Program-made: the position numbers and the translations under genes
Shown here: one piece after another, positions 11,146 through 18,225 of the stretch
Layout of the letters: every line of letters starts with the position of its first letter
Position numbering within the stretch: position 1 is the first letter of the stretch
Notes under the pieces: generated by a model
What the model was told of the DNA's origin: nothing
The model's input: the letters and a program-made list of their open reading frames with translations, nothing else
The model's database searches: none
Source: Proteobacteria bacterium UBA1844
GTDB taxonomy: Bacteria; Pseudomonadota; Gammaproteobacteria; Steroidobacterales; Woeseiaceae
DNA: 24,896 nucleotides
Direction: 5' to 3'
Assembly: GCA_002338615.1 (NCBI GenBank)
Contig: DDIS01000054.1
Coordinates: 9,497-34,392, forward strand

Positions 11146-11166
11146 CCCGCCAGGGAGCGGCGACTG

Positions 11167-12999
11167 ATGTGTGGAATCGTCGGTGCCGTAGCCGAACGAA
11201 ATATTGTACCAATCCTGGTCGAGGGCTTGCGCCGGCTCGAATACCGCGGCTATGACTCAGCGGGGGTTGCGGTCATTCAACAGGATGGCGAAATCGGCTT
11301 ATGCCGCACCGTCGGCAAGGTTGCCGAGCTCGACAAGAAGCTCGCAGACAAAGAACTTTCGGGCCGGATCGGTGTCGGGCACACACGCTGGGCAACGCAC
11401 GGCGGTGTTACCGAGGCGAACGCGCACCCGCACCTGTCAGGCGGGCGCGTCGGGGTTATTCATAACGGCATTATCGAGAACTTTCAGCCTATTAAAGATC
11501 GCTTGATTGCAAAAGGTTATGGGTTTGTCTCGGAAACAGACACCGAGGTAGCAGCTCACCTGGTCTATGACTACCTGGCAGAGGGCCTGGACCTGGTTGA
11601 GGCGGTTACAAAATCAGTGGCGGAGTTCAAAGGCGCTTATGCCCTGCTCGTGATCGATGCCGAGGACCCGCACAGAATCGTGGTCAGTCGGGTCGCCAGC
11701 CCGCTCGTCATTGGGCTTGGTCTCGGCGAAAACTTTGTGGCCAGTGGCGTACCGGCACTGTTACCGGTCACACAACGATTTATTTATCTCGAGCAGGGCG
11801 ATATCGCTGAAATACGGCGCGACAAGGTCACCATATTTGACGCCAATGGCAACGAGGTAACGAGGGAGGTTCACGAAACCCAGTGGGACAGCGAAGCGGC
11901 TGAAAAGGGTCCATACCGGCACTTCATGCTCAAGGAAATATTCGAGCAGCCGACTGCGCTGGCCCACACTCTGTACGGACGCGTCGCGAACCAGAGGGTG
12001 TTGCCGGAGTCGCTGGGCCCGAGGTCGACCGACTTGCTCGCGAAGGTCGAGAACATTCATATCATTGCCTGCGGCACCAGCTACCACGCTGGCTGCGTTG
12101 GCCGCTACTGGATCGAAGCGCTGGCCGGCGTGCCCTGCCAGGTTGAGATCGCAAGCGAGTATCGCTACCGACACGTCGTGGTACCACCGAATACCCTGTT
12201 TGTAACCTTGTCGCAATCCGGTGAAACTGCGGACACGCTCGAGGCCTTACGTATAGCGAAAGTTTCGGGTTACCTCGGCACCCTCACGATCTGTAACAGC
12301 GCACACAGCTCGATGGTACGTGAGTCCGATCTCGTGATGATGACCCAGGCGGGGCCCGAGATCGGCGTCGCAAGCACCAAAGCATTTACAACTCAACTGC
12401 TTTCGGTGTTGCTGGTGACATTGATGCTGGCGAAACAACGTGGGCTCGATGACGCAAAAGAGAAAGAGTTCGTTGCAGCATTGACGCATTCCGCGGTTGC
12501 CTGCGACAAGGTCTTGCAAATGAACGAACAGCTGAAAGTACTCGCCGAAGATTTTTCCGAGAAGCAGCACACACTCTTTCTGGGGCGCGGCCCGATGTGG
12601 CCAATAGCCATGGAAGGCGCCCTGAAGCTCAAGGAAATTTCCTACATACACGCGGAGGCCTATGCGGCCGGTGAACTCAAGCATGGGCCGCTGGCGCTGA
12701 TCGATGACGAAATGCCGGTGGTGGTGGTTGCGCCGAACAATGATCTGCTCGACAAACTCAAATCGAACATGCAGGTCGTACGTGCTCGTGGTGGCCAGCT
12801 CATCATATTCGCGGACAAGCAGGCGGGCATCAAGAGCGAGCCCGGCATCAAGGTGATCGAGATGCCACATACCGACAGGCTGATCGCACCCATTGTTTAC
12901 ACGGTGCCGCTGCAGTTGCTTGCCTACCACGTCGCTGTTTTAAAAGGCACGGACGTAGACCAGCCAAGGAATCTTGCGAAGTCTGTGACGGTCGAGTAG
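11167..12999 (+). CDS. glmS: Glutamine-fructose-6-phosphate aminotransferase
   Basis: The cytoplasmic enzyme converts fructose-6-phosphate and glutamine to glucosamine-6-phosphate, the first committed step of amino-sugar synthesis. The product is 610 aa (E. coli 609). ATG 11167 encodes M-CGIVGAV; removal of Met exposes the catalytic N-terminal Cys, so longer upstream readings are excluded. GGGAG lies 9 bases upstream. The glutaminase domain has [23 protein letters not shown] and the GIIEN loop. The two SIS sugar-binding domains show [17 protein letters not shown] and [17 protein letters not shown]. The C terminus [13 protein letters not shown] is the family's invariant tail. It forms a two-gene unit with glmU. 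Confidence 0.98.
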   Translation: MCGIVGAVAERNIVPILVEGLRRLEYRGYDSAGVAVIQQDGEIGLCRTVGKVAELDKKLADKELSGRIGVGHTRWATHGGVTEANAHPHLSGGRVGVIHNGIIENFQPIKDRLIAKGYGFVSETDTEVAAHLVYDYLAEGLDLVEAVTKSVAEFKGAYALLVIDAEDPHRIVVSRVASPLVIGLGLGENFVASGVPALLPVTQRFIYLEQGDIAEIRRDKVTIFDANGNEVTREVHETQWDSEAAEKGPYRHFMLKEIFEQPTALAHTLYGRVANQRVLPESLGPRSTDLLAKVENIHIIACGTSYHAGCVGRYWIEALAGVPCQVEIASEYRYRHVVVPPNTLFVTLSQSGETADTLEALRIAKVSGYLGTLTICNSAHSSMVRESDLVMMTQAGPEIGVASTKAFTTQLLSVLLVTLMLAKQRGLDDAKEKEFVAALTHSAVACDKVLQMNEQLKVLAEDFSEKQHTLFLGRGPMWPIAMEGALKLKEISYIHAEAYAAGELKHGPLALIDDEMPVVVVAPNNDLLDKLKSNMQVVRARGGQLIIFADKQAGIKSEPGIKVIEMPHTDRLIAPIVYTVPLQLLAYHVAVLKGTDVDQPRNLAKSVTVE

Positions 13000-13168
13000 C
13001 GGCTGCGCGCCACTGACTTCCGGTCCCGACAGTTAAACTCTGTCACAAGACAACTGGCTCCGTCACTTTGTGGATTGGTGTTGCTGCGACACGTGCGTGT
13101 GAGCCTAGTCGTCAGGCCGCCCATGCGGATTGACGCATGTATATGCACGCCACACAGGGAAAATGTTC

Positions 13169-14194
13169 ATGAAGTCTGAAAATAGCTGGGCGGCGCTTAG
13201 AGCCATTCGTGCGCATCTGTCCTCGACGGGGCTCACCAGCGAAAGCGCCGCTGTCCCGCAACTCCCACTGGTTTTCCTGGACTCAGTGCTGCGCGGCATT
13301 GGGCAGGTAATGTTGCAGAACAATAGCTATGCGGGCCTTCTTTTCCTGATTGGCATTTTCTACAACTCAGTGCTATTCGGATTTGCGGTTCTGGTCGGAG
13401 CGGTCGCGAGCACGGCGACCGCCGTGCTCCTTGGAGTCGCTCGTTCATCCGTGCGGGCTGGACTGTTCGGTTTCAATGGTTCGCTCGTTGCAATAGCCTT
13501 GCTCTATTTTCTTGAGCCGGAACTGCTGACCTGGGGCTACGTCGTTCTCGCGGCAGCCTGCACAACGGTCGTTATGGCGGCATTGCTCAATCTCCTAAGC
13601 ACCTGGAAGATTCCCGCGCTCACGGCTCCCTTCATTCTCGTCACCATGCTTTTTATTCTGGCGTGTGCGCGCTTCGGGCGTCTGAATTCAACAGACGTAC
13701 TACCGACCGCCGGACTTCCCAAGGCCGCGGCGGTTGAGGGCATCGTGACCTTCTCGACAATAGTTGAGGGGCTCTTCAACGGCGTGGCACAGGTGTTCTT
13801 CCAGGGTGCCGCCATGACAGGCGTCTTTTTCGTAGCCGGGCTCCTGATCAGCTCGCGAGTGGCCGGCGTAGCCGCTCTTCTAGGCTCATTCGTGGGTTTG
13901 CTCGTCGCGTGGGGTTTGGGCGCCGCCGAGCCGGCGATTCGCGCGGGAGCGTTCGGCTTCAATTCCGTGCTGACGGCCATTGCGCTTGGTAGCGGTATTT
14001 TCGTATTGAATGCCGCATCGGTTGCATACGGGACACTTGCCGTGGTGGCAACGGCCATCGTGTTTGCGGCAATGTCGGCTGCGCTGGAGCCGCTCGGGAT
14101 GCCGGCGCTGACAGCGCCTTTTGTGATTGTCGTCTGGCTCTTCCTGCTGGCGAGTCCGCTCTTTCCACAGATTCGAACGGTGGCAAGCAGATGA
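13169..14194 (+). CDS. Urea transporter (UT family)
   Basis: A 341-aa channel-type inner-membrane protein of the urea transporter family (PF03253). It shows the internal duplication of that fold. RAGLFGFNGSLVAIAL in half one pairs with RAGAFGFNSVLTAIAL in half two. The signature P-x-x-T-x-P-F occurs twice, as IPALTAPF (148-155) and MPALTAPF (311-318). RGIGQVMLQNN pairs with NGVAQVFFQGA. ATG 13169 is 8 bases after AGGGA (13156-13160); ATG 13163 is too close to it and TTG 13130 lacks a ribosome site. No urease or urea amidolyase gene is adjacent. The gene follows glmS by 169 bases in which I see no clear terminator or promoter. Confidence 0.9.
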   Translation: MKSENSWAALRAIRAHLSSTGLTSESAAVPQLPLVFLDSVLRGIGQVMLQNNSYAGLLFLIGIFYNSVLFGFAVLVGAVASTATAVLLGVARSSVRAGLFGFNGSLVAIALLYFLEPELLTWGYVVLAAACTTVVMAALLNLLSTWKIPALTAPFILVTMLFILACARFGRLNSTDVLPTAGLPKAAAVEGIVTFSTIVEGLFNGVAQVFFQGAAMTGVFFVAGLLISSRVAGVAALLGSFVGLLVAWGLGAAEPAIRAGAFGFNSVLTAIALGSGIFVLNAASVAYGTLAVVATAIVFAAMSAALEPLGMPALTAPFVIVVWLFLLASPLFPQIRTVASR

Positions 14195-14451
14195 TGCCGT
14201 GCAGTGGTGGCGGGCCGTATTGAGCGCGCTTTTTGCCGGGGGGTCCGTCGCACTGCTCCGGTAGCCACAGCCTCACAATTTGCTGCGGGCGACAGGCCCT
14301 TTGGACCTGCGCCTGAGCTCGAACGCCAGGCAGCTCGACACGTGTTGCGTGATGTGTAACAGGCGATTGAAGATATGGACGTCACCCGGGGGCAAGCTTC
14401 ACCCCCGTAAAGGAAGGCTTAAGGGGCGCTGGTCGAATTGGTTGTTGTAAC
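14195..14451. other. Intergenic stretch without supported gene
   Basis: 257 bases between the urea transporter and the small glycine-rich ORF. I see a possible hairpin (CGGGGG...CCCCCG, about 14390-14408) but no coding frame worth calling and no clear terminator. Confidence 0.5.
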
Positions 14452-14631
14452 ATGGCAGCCGGTTTCTCAATAGCGAGAGCGAAATTGAATACTGTTGGCG
14501 TAGGCATAGCGGTTGGTACCGCAGTTGGCGTGGCATTGGGTGTAGCCATAGGCAACATTGGCGCAGGCATCGCCGTTGGGATTGCTGTTGGCGCAGCCAT
14601 CGGGCTGTTTCGACAAAAAAAGGGCGGCTAA
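14452..14631 (+). CDS. Small glycine-zipper membrane protein, 59 aa
   Basis: A 59-residue ORF, ATG to TAA. Glycine occurs at every fourth position in two runs: residues 18, 22, 26, 30, 34 and then 39, 43, 47, 51. The spaces hold Ala, Val and Ile. A break at residues 35-38 (NIGA) suggests a helix-turn-helix hairpin of two tightly packed membrane helices with a basic tail (RQKKGG). There is no cleavable signal peptide and no charged residue in the helices. The coding DNA is an imperfect 12-bp repeat (GGY-GTN-GCN type), as expected. No good Shine-Dalgarno is visible. Similar glycine-zipper peptides exist among uncharacterised bacterial proteins, and some bacteriocins use such helices, but I assign no function. 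The regular pattern argues against a chance ORF. Confidence 0.6.
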   Translation: MAAGFSIARAKLNTVGVGIAVGTAVGVALGVAIGNIGAGIAVGIAVGAAIGLFRQKKGG

Positions 14632-14829
14632 ATTTGATACTCGGGATTGCGCGTATGCCCCGGCTTGGCCGACGCTGTGCAACGCATCCACCCGACCTGG
14701 GCGGTTAGATGCGGCCACTACTGATCACTTGTCGACAAAACATTACTATCTGGTGACTTATCAAATCGTGATTCGCCAGGTAAAGAGGTACTTACAGTCC
14801 GTGCACACCGCAGCGGACATGAATCATAA

Positions 14830-15021
14830 ATTGGGGGAGCGTTATGGATGTTATTGGAGGCGGTCCAGGAGACTATTCCTGCCAGTCAATTGCTCGTGTT
14901 TGCGGTCAAGGACGGATGGGAACCTCTTTGCACGTTCCTTGACAGGCCAGTGCCGGACAGTCCGTTCCCCCGTACCAACGACAGGCAGGAATTCTGGGAC
15001 ATAGTGAACGCCAACACCTGA
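14830..15021 (+). pseudogene. C-terminal remnant of a sulfotransferase-family protein
   Basis: The frame is open only from 14830 (TAA at 14827) to TGA at 15019, with a possible ATG at 14848. The translation contains IPASQLLVFAVKDGWEPLC followed by TFLDRPVPDSPFPRTNDRQEFW. This is a clear match to the C-terminal part of P-loop sulfotransferases of the Sulfotransf_4 type, where IPA-x-x-LLV, WEPLC-x-FL and VPDxPFPRxN are the family signature. Intact members exceed 200 aa and carry an N-terminal PAPS-binding P-loop; nothing recognisable remains upstream in any frame. I infer a relic left by deletion or an old transfer event. Translation of a stand-alone 57-aa fragment is possible but unlikely to be enzymatic. 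Confidence 0.72.
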
Positions 15022-15279
15022 ACAAGGTGGGAAATCGCAAAGGCGCTGGCTGAACTTCCGACCGCATTGTGTCTATCGTCCTTAGGCGCAAGAGAAAAGA
15101 GCTAAAGATTTCACTTCCAAATACCCTAAGATCGCTGATTCACGGAATGTCGAGCCGGGGACTTTGCTCCGGTAAGACTGTTTCATAGGCATCGTATGCC
15201 TGTATCTGTCCTGACGCGGTCGCAATCGCCGTACCTGCTGGTGACCGCAACGACGATATCCCGATATCACTGCGCAAGA
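15022..15279. other. Intergenic stretch after the sulfotransferase relic
   Basis: 258 bases with no supported gene. A minus-strand frame (15140-15343) reads plausibly but overlaps the 3' end of the secreted-protein gene and has no match I recognise. A small inverted repeat AGGCAT-CGT-ATGCCT lies near 15187-15201. Confidence 0.4.
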
Positions 15280-16101
15280 TCATGAGCGCGGCCGCGCGTT
15301 CAGCAATGCCTGGTACAAAGGCGCAGTCCACCGGTCCGGCCAAAGCTGCAACTGCTGCTCCAGCGCCTGGCGAATAACGGCAACTTCGGCATTGGCGCTG
15401 TTCTCGGCACGTTGGCCATTTGCGGGCGGAGCACCATTCGTGCCCGTGCCGGCCTGCACCAGAAATTGCTTGCCGATTTCATTGTATCGGTTGCAAGCCT
15501 CGATGATGGAATCACTCACCTTGCCTTCATCAAATTGGGTTGTCATTGCAGAAAAGTCAAAATCATATGCCTGGTCGGAAGGTGCGTAGGATGCGCCGAT
15601 GATCTGTACATCGAGATCCGCGTTATTCGACGCATGCGGCCAGTACGGAGCAAATTCAGCAACTTCAAATCGCCACGCAGAGCCGTAGATTGCATACGTT
15701 CCACGCGGGGCGCAGTGCTCGGCAAGCTTTTGTTCTACAAAAGAGTCGAAGGAATGAGACGCAGCCCAGGCTTTGCGAATAGCAGGCTCATATTGCTTGC
15801 GATTATTCTCCAGGTCTTGTTCGGTCGCTGGAGCCGGCGGCGGCTGATCGTCGTCATGGGCCTCGGAATTGTCGCCGCTGCCGCCTCGCGCTTCGGCGAG
15901 CAAGCGCTCTATTTGCTCGTCATTTAGCATGCTCAGAGTAGTGACTAGCTGGTCATGCATCATCGGTCGGAGTTGTGGATCCATCGATTCAAGCAATTCG
16001 TTAAGCGCCGCTTGTTGACTTGGCCGCAATGCTGGCTCGGCCGTCGCCGCCATCGTCATCAAGGACAGGAATAATGCCACCCAAAACTGCGCTGTATTCA
16101 T
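15280..16101 (-). CDS. Secreted protein of unknown function
   Basis: A 273-aa product with a Sec signal peptide (MNTAQFWVALFLSLMTMAATA, predicted cleavage after residue 21, before EP), so probably periplasmic. Residues 27-72 are helical and Gln/Leu-rich (SQQAALNELLESMDPQLRP, LSMLNDEQIERLLAEA). Residues 73-95 form an acidic, Pro-rich linker. The rest is a mixed domain with two cysteines (130, 203), aromatic motifs such as YGSAWRFEVAEFAPYWP, and a C-terminal amphipathic helix. ATG 16101 has GAGGG at 16108-16112, six bases upstream. It lies downstream of the TolB-TPR gene on the same strand, 148 bases away. I do not recognise the family. Confidence 0.75.
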   Translation of the reverse strand: MNTAQFWVALFLSLMTMAATAEPALRPSQQAALNELLESMDPQLRPMMHDQLVTTLSMLNDEQIERLLAEARGGSGDNSEAHDDDQPPPAPATEQDLENNRKQYEPAIRKAWAASHSFDSFVEQKLAEHCAPRGTYAIYGSAWRFEVAEFAPYWPHASNNADLDVQIIGASYAPSDQAYDFDFSAMTTQFDEGKVSDSIIEACNRYNEIGKQFLVQAGTGTNGAPPANGQRAENSANAEVAVIRQALEQQLQLWPDRWTAPLYQALLNARPRS

Positions 16102-16126
16102 GGTTAACCCTCAGAAATCGGCGGCG

Positions 16127-16156
16127 ATTATGCGCCTGGAATTGGCGTGTTGGAAA
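16127..16156 (-). promoter_or_regulatory. Candidate promoter of the secreted-protein gene
   Basis: On the minus strand TTTCCA (16156-16151) and CATAAT (16132-16127) are separated by 18 bp, about 26 bases before the start codon at 16101. Both hexamers are moderate sigma70 matches. Confidence 0.35.
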
Positions 16157-16220
16157 GGGCTGCTGGTTGTCTCGCCAATTGCCCTGACAGGCATATACCG
16201 GTACATCAGGCATCCTTATC

Positions 16221-16240
16221 CGGCGCGGCCTTCCGCGCCG
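16221..16240 (-). terminator. GC-rich hairpin after the TolB-TPR gene
   Basis: CGGCGCGG-CCTT-CCGCGCCG (plus-strand reading) is a perfect 8-bp stem with a 4-base loop, 9 bases beyond the TolB-TPR stop. No T tract follows on the minus strand, so it may protect the mRNA end or be factor-dependent. Confidence 0.4.
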
Positions 16241-16249
16241 TTGTATCCC

Positions 16250-18079
16250 TTAATCGCGAGGCAAGCGAACGTCGAAGGCGATGGCATCGAGTTGCTTTGG
16301 CGCTTTCCCAATGGACTCAAGAAACGGTAACCATCGTGGGTCGGAATGCAGGTTTTCGAACAGTGGCTCGGCAACGATGTCCGCAAGACCGGGGTCGCCG
16401 TAGGCTACCGCTTTTTGCAGGTAGTTGAACGCACCATCACGCTGTTTCCGGAAAGCCAGCACATAAGCGATGTTGAAAGCGGCTTCGTGCGCATGTTTTT
16501 CAATGAGTTCGGCTTGCAGTTCGTCTGCAACCCCGGGTTCGCTGAGTGCATGATAGGCCAGGATTTTTCCGATCAGCTGCAGCACTTCAAAAGGTTCGCG
16601 CTGCATTGATTCAAGTGCTGCCGCGGCGTCACCTGCCAGCAACTGGCCGATACCGAGCTGGTAGTAAGCGCCGATGCGATTCGGGCTGAGTTGCAATGCG
16701 GTGTGGAACGATGCAATGGCATCGGCGTAACGACCGGCGTACAGGTAGCTGCCGCCCAGGTTGAAATGCCCGGCCGCGTTCACCGGATCGCGCGCAACGA
16801 CGTATTCATCCAGTACGACGCACTCTTCTATCCGGCCGAGACTTTTTAGCAGTGACGCGGCATCACCTATGGCGCCCACGTTTCCAGGGGCGAGCTCCAG
16901 TGCCCGTTCATATTCCGCGGCGGCGCGCGCAAGGTCCCCTTCCTGCAGTAAAGCGATCCAGCCAAGACGCACATGGGCCGGCGCAAACTGCGGGTCGATC
17001 ATGAGCGCCCGCTCAGCAGCTTCTCTTGCCAGTGCGAATCCCTCGTCCCAGGAGCGCAAACCCTTGCTGGCCTGGTTCAGGTAGTTTCCCGCCAGCGCGT
17101 CCCAGGCATTCGTATAATTCGGGTCTATCTCGAGCACGCGTTGCAAAAGTTCAACGGCCTGGGCATAAGCCTCCGCGCTGCCCTGCGGGCTGAGGAATCG
17201 GGCTTGCAGGTAGAGTGTGTATGCCTTTGGATCCGTGGTTCTCGGCCGCGGCAGATCCCCGAGCAGACTGAGCTTGAGGCGTTCTGAGACGGTGAAAGCG
17301 ATTTCTTCCTGGATCGCGAAAATGTCGCCGAGCGTGCGGTCAAAGGTTTCCGACCACAGATGCGTATCGGTGCGCGCATCGATCAACTGCGCCGTGATGC
17401 GCACTCGGTCGCCGTCCTTGCGAACGGAGCCTTCGAGCACATGTGCCACGTGCAACTCTTCTGCGATCTGGCCGATCTTGACGTCTTTGCCCTTGTAGGA
17501 GAATGCCGAGGAACGCGAGATAACTCGCAGCTCAGGAATCTTCGCAAGCAGGTTCAGCAACTCTTCCGCGATACCGTCCGAGAAAAATTCGTTGCCCGCA
17601 TCGCCGCTCATATTGACAAAGGGCAGCACGGCAATTGATTGGGTGCCATAGGCATCAAGCAGAGCGTCCGTGCGTGCCTGTTGGCGGGCGACTTCAACCT
17701 GGCTTGCAAACTCCGCCTGGCGAGCCGTTTCGCGTTGCGGGTCCAGTACGAAACGGTCGATGGCGAATACGCAAAGTGCGAGTGCAAGTATCACCATGAT
17801 AATACGGTCCAGGCGCTTGCTTCCCTCCGGCGACAGGTTGATGTCGACTTCGGATTCCTTCCGCAAACCCTCCGGCGTCAGTCGAAAGGCCCAGGCCAGC
17901 ACAAGGGCCGGTACGAATCCAATCGCGAGCAAGACAACAACAACCCGGGCCGGTGTGTCACCGAAGCCGAACAGTGGAAAGAGCGTCCCGGCAACCTGGA
18001 TGAGAAGCCAGGCTGCCAAAAGGTAGGCGGTGCCGACCCGGAATACATTCCTCCTGCTGAATTCGGCGATGAAGGACAT
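16250..18079 (-). CDS. Membrane protein with TolB-like domain and TPR repeats
   Basis: A 609-aa protein. N-terminal MSFIAEFSRRNVFRVGTAYL is the usual opening of a family widespread in proteobacteria and often annotated as adenylate-cyclase-like or COG5616 protein; the cyclase label is not supported by any catalytic motif here. Membrane helices are at about 16-38, 45-66 and 91-109. A TolB-like alpha/beta domain spans about 148-268, with SIAVLPFVNMSGD, NEFFSDGIAEELLNLLAKI, YVLEGSVRK-type (VAHVLEGSVRKDGDRVRITAQLID) and LWSETFDR. TPR-like helical pairs run from about 285 to 560. The likely role is a membrane-anchored scaffold; partners are unknown. I chose ATG 18079 because it matches the family start; a TTG at 18121 would add 14 residues. 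Confidence 0.85.
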   Translation of the reverse strand: MSFIAEFSRRNVFRVGTAYLLAAWLLIQVAGTLFPLFGFGDTPARVVVVLLAIGFVPALVLAWAFRLTPEGLRKESEVDINLSPEGSKRLDRIIMVILALALCVFAIDRFVLDPQRETARQAEFASQVEVARQQARTDALLDAYGTQSIAVLPFVNMSGDAGNEFFSDGIAEELLNLLAKIPELRVISRSSAFSYKGKDVKIGQIAEELHVAHVLEGSVRKDGDRVRITAQLIDARTDTHLWSETFDRTLGDIFAIQEEIAFTVSERLKLSLLGDLPRPRTTDPKAYTLYLQARFLSPQGSAEAYAQAVELLQRVLEIDPNYTNAWDALAGNYLNQASKGLRSWDEGFALAREAAERALMIDPQFAPAHVRLGWIALLQEGDLARAAAEYERALELAPGNVGAIGDAASLLKSLGRIEECVVLDEYVVARDPVNAAGHFNLGGSYLYAGRYADAIASFHTALQLSPNRIGAYYQLGIGQLLAGDAAAALESMQREPFEVLQLIGKILAYHALSEPGVADELQAELIEKHAHEAAFNIAYVLAFRKQRDGAFNYLQKAVAYGDPGLADIVAEPLFENLHSDPRWLPFLESIGKAPKQLDAIAFDVRLPRD

Positions 18080-18225
18080 AAGTTGGCGATACCATCCGGG
18101 TGACGGTGCCGATTTAAGCAACCGCCGATGCCTTTGTATAGATGGGCATGGCAGGAATTGACCCCTTCCGGCGGCAAGCCACTGATGTCATGATGGCGTC
18201 GATAGCAGCGGACAGGTGATCGTTT

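Noticed and set aside
11131..11166. 12-residue N-terminal extension of GlmS
   Set aside because: GlmS needs Cys directly after the initiator Met as its catalytic residue, so ATG 11167 is the start.
11095..11166. glmS ribozyme
   Set aside because: The 72-base gap is too short and lacks the pseudoknotted core; the ribozyme is mainly a Gram-positive feature.
13537..14385. 282-aa minus-strand ORF opposite the urea transporter
   Set aside because: Low-complexity Ala/Thr/Ser/Pro composition from reading a hydrophobic gene backward; no ribosome site and no motif.
14558..15004. 148-aa plus-strand ORF
   Set aside because: It runs in another frame across the glycine-zipper ORF and the sulfotransferase relic; the latter gives the recognisable protein signature instead.
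16250..18079. Adenylate cyclase function for the TolB-TPR protein
   Set aside because: The label is common for this family, but no cyclase catalytic domain or metal-binding Asp motif is visible.
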